From Saprospiraceae bacterium (GTDB taxonomy: Bacteria; Bacteroidota; Bacteroidia; Chitinophagales; Saprospiraceae), in assembly GCA_028285085.1 (NCBI GenBank), contig JANQQI010000109.1, forward strand, positions 1-64,000: a stretch of 64,000 bases of DNA, in the 5' to 3' direction. The translations under genes were made by a program, and so were the position numbers. Positions 19,113-26,571 of the stretch are shown in pieces. The notes under the pieces were generated by a model. The model worked only from the letters and a program-made list of their open reading frames with translations. It had not been told where the DNA came from and did not search any database. Position 1 is the first letter of the stretch. Each line of letters opens with the position of its first letter.

Positions 19113-20675
19113 ATGAATAAAAAGGCTATTTGGGCAATAATCGGTTTGATGAGTGCGGCGCTCGTCGGTATTGTTGTGTTACAAACTTATTGGATCCGCT
19201 GGTCAATTCAACTCAATGAAGATCGCTTCAACAAAGATATCCACAGCGTACTTAACCGTGTAGCTGATAAGCTACAAACCGCCGAAAACATTAAGGACAA
19301 TCTTAAAGTACTCAACCACGTCAACGGTGAACACGAAGTTGCAGACTGGAAACAGGAAATCTATCAAAATACACAGCCCTCTGGTTCGCAAGGCGTACTT
19401 ACCGATTACGATTACGTGCAGCCACTCAACTCCGATAGCCTACTCAATCGACAGGAAGCCATCCTCACACACCTCAACGAAAACAATGAGTGCATTTGCC
19501 CCGATTGTCAACGGGAGCGCTTCGAACGTTACGAAAAACAAGTGAAATACTGGGAGCGCTTGCAAATTACGCGTTGGTTCAATCCCGAGCCTATTTCCAG
19601 CCGAGTGGATCTCCCCCTGCTGGATGAGACCCTGCGTAAGGAAATGGCCAATTTTGACATCAACATTGACTACAACTACGGGGTATATTCTAATAAAGAT
19701 CACTCATTTGTCATTGCAGACAATCATTATTTGGTACACGATGATGGCCCGCAAGCATTTACTGGCGGGATCAAACATTTGTATAATTCAGATTATAAAG
19801 TCGATCTCTATCCGGATGCTATTCAATCACCGGGCTATCTGACCATCCACTTTCCCGGCAAAGCCAGCCTGGTCTGGGGCTCAGTTTGGAAAACCCTCCT
19901 GGCCTCGATTCTTTTTACGGGCTTGATCTTATTCTGCTTTGCCTACACCGTCCAGGTCATCTTCTTCCAAAAGAAGTTATCGGAAATGAAGACGGACTTT
20001 ATCAATAATATGACCCACGAGTTCAAAACGCCGATTGCGACGATCTCTCTGGCAGCGGATTCCATCACCAGCCCGATGATCTCCGGTCATGTTGATAAAG
20101 TGCGACGTTTTGCCGATATTATTAAGCAGGAGAACAAGCGAATGAATAACCAGGTGGAAAAGGTTTTGCAAATCGCGCTCATCGATAAAAAAGACTTCCA
20201 GTTGAAGTGTACTGATCTCAACCTGCACGACACTATTTCGCAGGCTGTAGAACACATCACACTACAAGTGGAGCGCAAAGGCGGTACAGTAAAAAAGGAT
20301 TTACAAGCCTCCAATGCAATCATCCAAGGTGATTTGACACACGTGTCCAATATGATTCACAACCTGTTGGATAACGCAAATAAGTACTCTCCGGAGCAAC
20401 CAGACATCACCGTACATACGCGAAACGTCCCAAATGGCGTTGAAGTAATAGTAGAAGACAAAGGCATCGGGATGAGCAAGGAAGCACGTAAGCATATTTT
20501 TGATAAATTTTACCGAGTACATACCGGTAACCGCCACGATGTCAAAGGCTTTGGTCTCGGACTGAGCTACGTCAAGGCGATGATTACCGCCCACAATGGG
20601 CATATTGATGTAAAAAGTGAATTAGGCAAAGGCAGTAGTTTTATCCTTTTCTTTCCTTTTCGCGTCTCAAATTAA
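19113..20675 (+). CDS. Membrane sensor histidine kinase
   Basis: This 520-residue inner-membrane kinase should autophosphorylate on signal and pass phosphate to the regulator encoded 30 nt downstream. TM1 (about residues 5-27) and TM2 (about 255-285) enclose a periplasmic sensor domain of about 230 residues. That domain carries a cysteine cluster, CICPDC, near residue 129. The cytoplasmic part has the H-box MTHEFKTPIA (His near 302), N-box LLDNANKYS (about 418), G1 box VEDKGIGMS and G2 box GFGLGLSYVKAM. It resembles Bacteroidota RprX-type kinases. No HAMP or PAS domain is evident. The input signal is unknown; the Cys cluster hints at metal or redox sensing, which is inference. Confidence 0.93.
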   Translation: MNKKAIWAIIGLMSAALVGIVVLQTYWIRWSIQLNEDRFNKDIHSVLNRVADKLQTAENIKDNLKVLNHVNGEHEVADWKQEIYQNTQPSGSQGVLTDYDYVQPLNSDSLLNRQEAILTHLNENNECICPDCQRERFERYEKQVKYWERLQITRWFNPEPISSRVDLPLLDETLRKEMANFDINIDYNYGVYSNKDHSFVIADNHYLVHDDGPQAFTGGIKHLYNSDYKVDLYPDAIQSPGYLTIHFPGKASLVWGSVWKTLLASILFTGLILFCFAYTVQVIFFQKKLSEMKTDFINNMTHEFKTPIATISLAADSITSPMISGHVDKVRRFADIIKQENKRMNNQVEKVLQIALIDKKDFQLKCTDLNLHDTISQAVEHITLQVERKGGTVKKDLQASNAIIQGDLTHVSNMIHNLLDNANKYSPEQPDITVHTRNVPNGVEVIVEDKGIGMSKEARKHIFDKFYRVHTGNRHDVKGFGLGLSYVKAMITAHNGHIDVKSELGKGSSFILFFPFRVSN

Positions 20676-20705
20676 ACACTATCACACACCGAAAAACTTA
20701 ACATA

Positions 20706-21437
20706 ATGGCGACAGAAAATAACCGAATCCTACTAGTGGAAGACGACCAGAATTTTGGCGACGTACTACGCTCTTATCTCGAAATGCACGAATACAATGT
20801 TACCCTGGCTACTGATGGCGCTGCTGGTTTAGAAAGCTACCACAAAGGGGAGTTCGATCTCTGCATTTTCGATGTCATGATGCCTAAAAAAGATGGCTTC
20901 ATGCTGGCTAAAGAGATTCGGGAAAAGGACACCGATATGCCTATTATTTTCCTCACAGCGAAAACCATGAAAGAAGACGTTCTGCAAGGATTTAAAATCG
21001 GCGCTGACGACTACATCACCAAGCCTTTTAACTCGGAGGAATTGCTGTATCGTATTCAGGCTATTCTGAAACGCAGTCAAGCTAAGCCGGATGCCCGAGA
21101 AGAGATTAAGGAATTTATTATTGGTAAATACCACTTCAATTATCCGCTACGCATCCTCACGTTCTTGGGAGACGGCGAACAAGAAGAAGACAAATCAAAG
21201 CTGTCGCCGAAAGAGGCACAACTCCTCCGGATGTTCTGCATGTATATGAATGACATCCTGCCACGTTCCGAAGCATTAACCAAAATCTGGGGCGAAGATA
21301 ATTACTTCACGGCTCGTAGTATGGATGTTTTCGTAACCAAATTGCGTAAATATCTCAAGCGTGATTCCAATATCGAAATTGTCAACATCCACGGTAATGG
21401 CTTCCAACTGCTCGTGAAAAGCGGCGAGGAGGTTTAA
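20706..21437 (+). CDS. OmpR-family response regulator
   Basis: This 243-residue DNA-binding regulator is the likely partner of the kinase just upstream. The receiver domain (about 1-125) has the acidic pair in LLVEDDQNF, the phospho-Asp in CIFDVMMPKKDG (about residue 57) and the Lys in YITKPF (about 108). The C-terminal winged-helix domain (about 140-240) shows LSPKEAQLLRMF and the recognition region SMDVFVTKLRKYLK. It resembles RprY-type regulators of Bacteroidota. Target genes cannot be inferred from this window. Confidence 0.94.
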   Translation: MATENNRILLVEDDQNFGDVLRSYLEMHEYNVTLATDGAAGLESYHKGEFDLCIFDVMMPKKDGFMLAKEIREKDTDMPIIFLTAKTMKEDVLQGFKIGADDYITKPFNSEELLYRIQAILKRSQAKPDAREEIKEFIIGKYHFNYPLRILTFLGDGEQEEDKSKLSPKEAQLLRMFCMYMNDILPRSEALTKIWGEDNYFTARSMDVFVTKLRKYLKRDSNIEIVNIHGNGFQLLVKSGEEV

Positions 21438-21459
21438 ACCATACCTATTGACATAAATC

Positions 21460-21496
21460 AAGGGGCGCATTTGATCATGGTTCAAATGCGCCCCTT
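21460..21496. terminator. Convergent hairpin terminator
   Basis: A perfect 15-bp stem (21460-21474 and 21482-21496) with a 7-nt loop lies between the regulator stop and the convergent lipoprotein stop. The flanking T-run is weak, so it may act in part by blocking 3' decay. Confidence 0.75.
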
Positions 21497-21516
21497 CCGA
21501 TTGTATCTTTTTCGTT

Positions 21517-22506
21517 TTAGAACATTTCCCATTGCCAGGTACTATCGCGCCCGAGAAATAAGCGCCCCGATTTCATTTCCACCTCTCTCGCGCTCGGCCT
21601 GCTTTTCAGCGTAAACTGGATCTCCCTTTTTCCGATCCACTGCGCCATCCAAGGTTCAAATTCACCGAACTCTTTTTCCCAGATAGTTTGCAATCCACCA
21701 TCGATGAATCCAAATAACTGGATGCCATTATATTCATAGCCGCTTTCTGCGTCTTGATTAGTAGTAACAACGTACTCGTAATCCGGCGAAGGGCGTGGGT
21801 AACCTTGCAGCGGCGTCACGTAGCCAAATTTATCATTCATGAGTATATACTCACCGCCTTCATAGCGATTGATCCGAAAAGCAAAATAGCCCAGCTTATC
21901 GTAATAAGTCAAATATTGATACTCGCGCAACTGCGCCTCAATTTGACTTTCGTTGACTAAATTACGCGTCTCGCCACTCAGCAGGGTGACCTTATAGCCG
22001 GTATCGGTCGGTTCAATCTGGCGAGACACATTCTTCAGCTCACGGGCTTGGATTTTCTGCTGGCAAGCGCTAGCCGCCTCGTATTTTCCTTCCATACGAC
22101 GGCGCTCACAAGCATCATAGGGAGAAGGCGTCGGGGGAAAATCCCGAATCGCGCCACTGAACACCCAGGCCGGAATACCATCCGGAGTTCTTACTCTAAG
22201 CCAGGGTGCATTGAACACTTGGCCCCGTAATGTGATTTCAGTAGTGAAGTCGGTGCGTTCTTCCAGTGATTCCAAGGCAGTACCTTCCGCAACTTCAGCC
22301 ATTACTTTGCTTTTGACATCCGGGGACTCTCGTAAGCGAAGCCGATCTACCCAAGCATATACCGTAGGTCGCACGGGCATCTTTGGCTCTTCTTGCGCAA
22401 CAGTATCGGTTACTGACAATTCGGTTGCCGGAGTTTGCTGGGAGTTTGTATTTTTACAGCTCCAAGAGCAAAACGTTAAAAAAATTAGTAGTACGCTCCA
22501 TTTCAT
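21517..22506 (-). CDS. SH3-domain lipoprotein of unknown function
   Basis: This 329-residue protein has a signal peptide with the lipobox-like CSWSCKN (Cys near residue 17), so it is probably a lipidated envelope protein. Residues about 48-125 look like a bacterial SH3 domain (WVDRLRLRESPDVKSKVMAEV ... WLRVRTPDG ... AWVFSGAI), a fold that often binds peptidoglycan. The C-terminal 200 residues have no family I recognise. They are rich in Tyr and Trp and look like a beta-rich domain. The gene is divergent from the LysM glucosaminidase, which also suggests a cell-wall setting. Confidence 0.75.
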   Translation of the reverse strand: MKWSVLLIFLTFCSWSCKNTNSQQTPATELSVTDTVAQEEPKMPVRPTVYAWVDRLRLRESPDVKSKVMAEVAEGTALESLEERTDFTTEITLRGQVFNAPWLRVRTPDGIPAWVFSGAIRDFPPTPSPYDACERRRMEGKYEAASACQQKIQARELKNVSRQIEPTDTGYKVTLLSGETRNLVNESQIEAQLREYQYLTYYDKLGYFAFRINRYEGGEYILMNDKFGYVTPLQGYPRPSPDYEYVVTTNQDAESGYEYNGIQLFGFIDGGLQTIWEKEFGEFEPWMAQWIGKREIQFTLKSRPSAREVEMKSGRLFLGRDSTWQWEMF

Positions 22507-22639
22507 AAATTAATCCATCAAGTATTTGTTAAATCAATGTTTTTTCGGACAACTTTTTGCATTTCTTTGAGTCGAAACACAAAATAGTTAGAAAAAGCAG
22601 AACACCCGATTTACAAACACCATAAAACCACCTCAGCCT

Positions 22640-23998
22640 ATGATACGTCACCTTAGTATCCTCCTCTTACTCGGGCTCAGTCTATTTATCCAAGCACAGA
22701 CCAGCAACGACTATATTGATCGTTACAGCAAAATTGCGATCAGTGAGATGGAACGCACGGGCATTCCTGCCAGTATTAAATTGGGACAGGGAATCCTCGA
22801 ATCCGGTTGGGGTAAAAGTACACTAGCGCGTAAGGCGAACAATCATTTTGGTATCAAATGTCATAGCGATTGGCGAGGCAAAAAATATTATTTAGAGGAT
22901 GATGATTATGATGATAATGGAAAACTGATCAAATCGTGTTTCCGGGTATACAAAAATGCCGATGCGTCCTACATTGCACATTCCGAATTTTTGCGTGATC
23001 CCAAGAAGCGCTTTCGCTATGGTTTTCTTTTCGATCTTGACCCCAGGGATTATAAAGCCTGGGCCAGAGGATTGAAAAGTGCCGGCTACGCTACCAGTCC
23101 GACTTATGCAGAAAAACTGATTCGAGTCATCGAGCAAAATGAATTGTATCGCTTTGACCGTATGACGACGACCGAAATTGATTTTGGTGAAGATCAGGAG
23201 TTCGAACGGCTTAGCATTTCTCGCCTCAATGATGTAAAGGTGACACTCGCCAATAATGCAGAAACTCCTCAGCAGATTGCGCAGCGGACCAATACAACAC
23301 TCCGGCGTATTTTAAAATATAATGAAAACCTCAGCAGTGCAAATCAAAAACTGCCTAAGGATTACCGCGTCTTCCTACAAGCAAAGCGCAATAATTTCCG
23401 AGGCAAGAAGAAATGGCATTATGTGCAAAAAGGACAAACGCTCTTCGACATCTCGCAGCTCTATGCCGTGAAGCTGAGCAAGCTGCAAAAGAAAAACCGC
23501 ATTCCTAAAAACCGTGAACCCGCAGTAGGCGAACGCATTAAAATCCGAGGTTGGTTTAAAGTCAGCAAAAAGGATAAGCCTAAGTTGCGGACGCTGGCCG
23601 AAATGGAAGCACTTCCTGAGGAAGAGGAGCCACAGCCAGAAACACCCATCGAAATTGAAATTCCGATTAGCTCGGATGATGACGAGGATTTTGGCGAAGA
23701 ACTTGTCCCAGAACTCCCGGAAGAAGAATTTATTCCCGAGGAAGAAGATGAATTTGAGGAGCCGGAAGTTCCGACGACAGATCCGCTTGATCCACCGGTA
23801 ATCAACGAGCCAGATTCTACGTCACCGGATATTCCAAACAGCGATGATCCCGAGGTAGGCGTTTATTATACAGTCAAGAAAGGAGATACACTCTTTAGTA
23901 TTTCACGACGCTACGGCACGACAGTTGAAGGTATTAAACGACTGAATAACCTCAGTGATAATACTATCAGTGTAGGTCAGCGCTTACGTGTTTTCTAA
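22640..23998 (+). CDS. Glucosaminidase-domain peptidoglycan hydrolase with LysM repeats
   Basis: This 452-residue exported enzyme should cut glycan strands of peptidoglycan. After a signal peptide ending near LFIQAQ comes a mannosyl-glycoprotein endo-beta-N-acetylglucosaminidase-like domain (about residues 25-170). It includes IKLGQGILESGWGKSTLA, whose Glu is the likely catalytic acid, and NNHFGIKCH. Three LysM-like segments follow: a degenerate one near 205-245, a second at WHYVQKGQTLFDISQLY (about 258-300) and a clear third at the C-terminus (YYTVKKGDTLFSISRRYG). Between the last two lies an acidic Glu/Asp/Pro linker of about 80 residues. The beta-barrel gene starts 36 nt downstream and may be co-transcribed. 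Confidence 0.93.
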   Translation: MIRHLSILLLLGLSLFIQAQTSNDYIDRYSKIAISEMERTGIPASIKLGQGILESGWGKSTLARKANNHFGIKCHSDWRGKKYYLEDDDYDDNGKLIKSCFRVYKNADASYIAHSEFLRDPKKRFRYGFLFDLDPRDYKAWARGLKSAGYATSPTYAEKLIRVIEQNELYRFDRMTTTEIDFGEDQEFERLSISRLNDVKVTLANNAETPQQIAQRTNTTLRRILKYNENLSSANQKLPKDYRVFLQAKRNNFRGKKKWHYVQKGQTLFDISQLYAVKLSKLQKKNRIPKNREPAVGERIKIRGWFKVSKKDKPKLRTLAEMEALPEEEEPQPETPIEIEIPISSDDDEDFGEELVPELPEEEFIPEEEDEFEEPEVPTTDPLDPPVINEPDSTSPDIPNSDDPEVGVYYTVKKGDTLFSISRRYGTTVEGIKRLNNLSDNTISVGQRLRVF

Positions 23999-24034
23999 AT
24001 TAATTTAAATTCATTTCAAACTCGATCCACGAAG

Positions 24035-24763
24035 ATGAAAAAGATATTGCTATCGTTATTTGTTCTACTTTATTTAGGTGCCGAAGCTCAGGCTCAAAGC
24101 TACGCCTTCGGCATCAAAGGTGGTCTGACTACCGGCTTTCAACGTTGGGATGGCTTCAATCGCGATCCCCTGTTCAAATATCACGGCATCTTATTCATCG
24201 AATCGGCGGAGGAAACAAACAAATTCGCATTGTTTGCCCAACTTGGTTATCATGTCAAAGGCAGTGCTATCCGCAATCAAAACGCCTTTAATGTCAATAC
24301 CGGAGTGACGTTTCGCCCACCGACCCGCGAGTTTCAGTTTCGAAATATTTCTTTGACCGTTGGAGGTAAGCAAAAATACGACTGGGGGAGCAACAAAGTT
24401 TATTATCTCTTTGGATTGCGCGGGGATTACACCGTAGATACCAATCTGGAGCAATATCAGGAGTTCAACGAAACCTTTCCACGCTATGCCATCTATCCTT
24501 TCACTGGTTTTGTGCGCCAATGGAACTATGGCGTCACCGTAGGTGGTGGTATGGAAATTCCGTTGTCGTATTATGTCTCTGCTATTGTAGAGTTTACCGT
24601 CAATCCCGATTTTTCCCGGCAGTATGTTCAGCCGGCCTTCCTCAACATCTTTGATCCGGTCACCGGTAATAATGTCTCTTCCAACGAACGCGAAATCCGT
24701 AATACGACTTTTGAAATTACGGTTGGTTTCCGCTTCCTACGTGAAATCGAGTATATCGATTAA
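24035..24763 (+). CDS. Outer-membrane beta-barrel protein (PorT-like)
   Basis: This 242-residue protein has a clear signal peptide (MKKILLSLFVLLYLGAEAQA). The body alternates hydrophobic and polar residues in beta strands with aromatic girdles, ending with a strand of the form TFEITVGFRFLREIEYID. Such small 8-stranded barrels (outer membrane protein beta-barrel / PorT group) are abundant in Bacteroidota. The role is unknown. It follows the glucosaminidase by 36 nt and is closed by a strong terminator. Confidence 0.8.
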   Translation: MKKILLSLFVLLYLGAEAQAQSYAFGIKGGLTTGFQRWDGFNRDPLFKYHGILFIESAEETNKFALFAQLGYHVKGSAIRNQNAFNVNTGVTFRPPTREFQFRNISLTVGGKQKYDWGSNKVYYLFGLRGDYTVDTNLEQYQEFNETFPRYAIYPFTGFVRQWNYGVTVGGGMEIPLSYYVSAIVEFTVNPDFSRQYVQPAFLNIFDPVTGNNVSSNEREIRNTTFEITVGFRFLREIEYID

Positions 24764-24774
24764 GCTTCTAAAAG

Positions 24775-24815
24775 GCGAGTGAGCAGATTTTCTATCAATT
24801 GCTCACTCGCTTTTT
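24775..24815 (+). terminator. Intrinsic terminator after the beta-barrel gene
   Basis: An 11-bp perfect stem (24775-24785 and 24800-24810) with a 14-nt loop is followed by TTTTT, 12 nt after the stop codon. Confidence 0.9.
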
Positions 24816-24934
24816 ATCATTAAATCCTTACCAAATTTTCTGTTTCTCTTCCGCCTTTTAAGCATTACTCATACAGTAAGAAGTTTATTTCAAACACTAT
24901 AACGTATTTTTTAGTCATAAAACTTATTAAATAG

Positions 24935-24965
24935 TTGACAAACTAAAAAAGCCGCTATATATTTG
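24935..24965 (+). promoter_or_regulatory. Bacteroidota-type promoter with near-leaderless start
   Basis: TTG at 24935-24937 and TATATTTG at 24958-24965 are separated by 20 nt, matching the TTTG-N19-21-TAnnTTTG pattern. The ATG of the TPR gene follows only 7 nt after the -7 element, so the transcript would begin at or almost at the start codon. Confidence 0.75.
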
Positions 24966-24972
24966 TCATTGT

Positions 24973-26148
24973 ATGATGCAAAAAGGATATTCTATGCTCA
25001 TCGGGCTCATGCTGATTAGTTTTTTGGCAAAGGCACAGGAGACTATTGTACTCGATATTGAAGAACAGTACCGTAAAGGGGTCGCCCTAATGAACGCTAA
25101 TCAATACGCCAAGGCTTTGGATTACATTTTCGAGTGCCAACGCTCGGACGCTAAAAACTTGGATTACCAAAACCGTCTGGGGTATTGTTACTTTCAAATG
25201 GGTAACTTCCTGGAAGCGAAATACAGCTTTCAAGCGACCTTGAAGCTAGATTCTACCAATATTACGGCGCTAAGTAATCTGGCGGCCATCAGTGAACGGG
25301 AGCTGAATTATCGAAAAGCGAAAGCCTACTATAGTGAGCTTATTGAACTCGATTCGACCAATAGCTACTATCACCGGCAACAAGCTTTGGTCGCTCAAAA
25401 ACAAAGCGATATAGCCTCGGCGGCCATCCATTTCAGCAAAGCGCACCGCCTCAACGAACGGGATCTCGCCACCATCAATGATCTGGCTGTCATCTATCTG
25501 GAGCTGAAAGCTCCGGAGTACGCACGCCAGGTAATTGATAAAGGCATTGCCATCGACTCGAATAACATTCGTGTCCGTTACACCAACGCCAGAGTTTGCA
25601 ATGCTTTCGATGATTATGCAGGCGTTGTAGGCGCTATTCAGGGAGCGATGATCCAAGGAGATTCCACCCCTTATTTTCAAATGATGGTGGGCGCCGCATA
25701 TTTAAAAATGGATAGCATCAACCGGGCGATTTATCACTTTACCCGGCTCATTGACCGAGAAAAAGACAGCGAACATACGCATCATTATTTGGCCTTAGCC
25801 TACGAAGTGAAAGAGGAGATTGAAAAAAGTACTTTTCACTTCGGGGAAGCCATTAAGAAGGGGATTTCTAAAAAAGTACCGCGTTATCATCAAGATCTTG
25901 CAGAATTGTACGAGCGCAAAAAGCAATACGGAAAAGCTTACGAACATTATCGAGCTGCTCACAATTACGCGCCGCAGAACGAATTGCTTTTTTTAATTGC
26001 GATCAATGCCGATCGCTATTTTAAAGACAAAAGCATCGCGTTGCGCTATTATCAAAAATATGCGAGTTCACGGGACGAAAAATACAGTACTTACGCCCGA
26101 CAACGTATCGATGAATTAATAGAATTATTACATCAAATGAAAGGCTAG
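24973..26148 (+). CDS. Exported tetratricopeptide-repeat protein
   Basis: This 391-residue protein has a signal peptide (about residues 1-22, ending LAKAQE). A chain of TPR-type helical hairpins then covers most of the length, for example YRKGVALMNANQYAKALDY, NRLGYCYFQMGNFLEAKYSF and HYLALAYEVKEEIEKSTFHF. It should act as a periplasmic or envelope scaffold; the partner is unknown. The ATG at 24973 lies so close to the promoter that translation may instead begin at Met8 (24994), which still leaves a short signal peptide. The BlaI gene starts 36 nt downstream and may be in the same transcript. Confidence 0.85.
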   Translation: MMQKGYSMLIGLMLISFLAKAQETIVLDIEEQYRKGVALMNANQYAKALDYIFECQRSDAKNLDYQNRLGYCYFQMGNFLEAKYSFQATLKLDSTNITALSNLAAISERELNYRKAKAYYSELIELDSTNSYYHRQQALVAQKQSDIASAAIHFSKAHRLNERDLATINDLAVIYLELKAPEYARQVIDKGIAIDSNNIRVRYTNARVCNAFDDYAGVVGAIQGAMIQGDSTPYFQMMVGAAYLKMDSINRAIYHFTRLIDREKDSEHTHHYLALAYEVKEEIEKSTFHFGEAIKKGISKKVPRYHQDLAELYERKKQYGKAYEHYRAAHNYAPQNELLFLIAINADRYFKDKSIALRYYQKYASSRDEKYSTYARQRIDELIELLHQMKG

Positions 26149-26184
26149 TTCCGTCTGGCCATCGTCTGAAAAACTGCATTAATT

Positions 26185-26571
26185 ATGAAACGACTAACAA
26201 AGGCAGAAGAAGAAATTATGCAAATCATTTGGCGACTAGAGCGCTGCACCGTCAGTGCTATCCGTGAGGTCGTCGCCGAAGCGGCGAACGGAAAAAAACC
26301 GCCCCATAGCACCGTTTCTACCATCGTTCGCATCTTGGAAGAGAAAAGCTTCCTCGATCATAAAGCCTACGGCCGAACTTACGAGTATTTTCCGTTGGTC
26401 AGCAAAGAAGAATATAGTCATCGAAGTTTGCATAAACTGGTTAGTGACTACTTCGGTGGTTCAATGAATCGACTGGTTTCCTTTCTGGTCAAAAAAGAAA
26501 ATATTGACCTCGATGAACTCAACGATATTTTGAAACAATCTAACGATAACAACCCCGAGCACCATGATTAA
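26185..26571 (+). CDS. BlaI/MecI/CopY-family transcriptional repressor
   Basis: This 128-residue repressor has the family winged helix: LTKAEEEIMQIIWRL at the N-terminus, then PPHSTVSTIVRILEEKSFLDH with the recognition helix, and a C-terminal dimerisation part. In this family the repressor is inactivated by proteolysis triggered by a membrane M56 sensor. That fits the next gene, which overlaps it by 8 nt. In Bacteroidota such pairs are numerous and mostly not linked to beta-lactamase. No beta-lactamase gene is nearby, so the regulated genes are unknown. Confidence 0.93.
   Translation: MKRLTKAEEEIMQIIWRLERCTVSAIREVVAEAANGKKPPHSTVSTIVRILEEKSFLDHKAYGRTYEYFPLVSKEEYSHRSLHKLVSDYFGGSMNRLVSFLVKKENIDLDELNDILKQSNDNNPEHHD

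Noticed and set aside
20706..21437. Two-component pair as part of a sprA or T9SS regulon (PorX/PorY type)
   Set aside because: The regulator has an ordinary OmpR winged helix, unlike PorX, and adjacency alone does not support the claim.
23461..23805. Minus-strand reading frame made mostly of Ser and Gly
   Set aside because: It is the antisense image of the acidic linker of the glucosaminidase and has no coding features.
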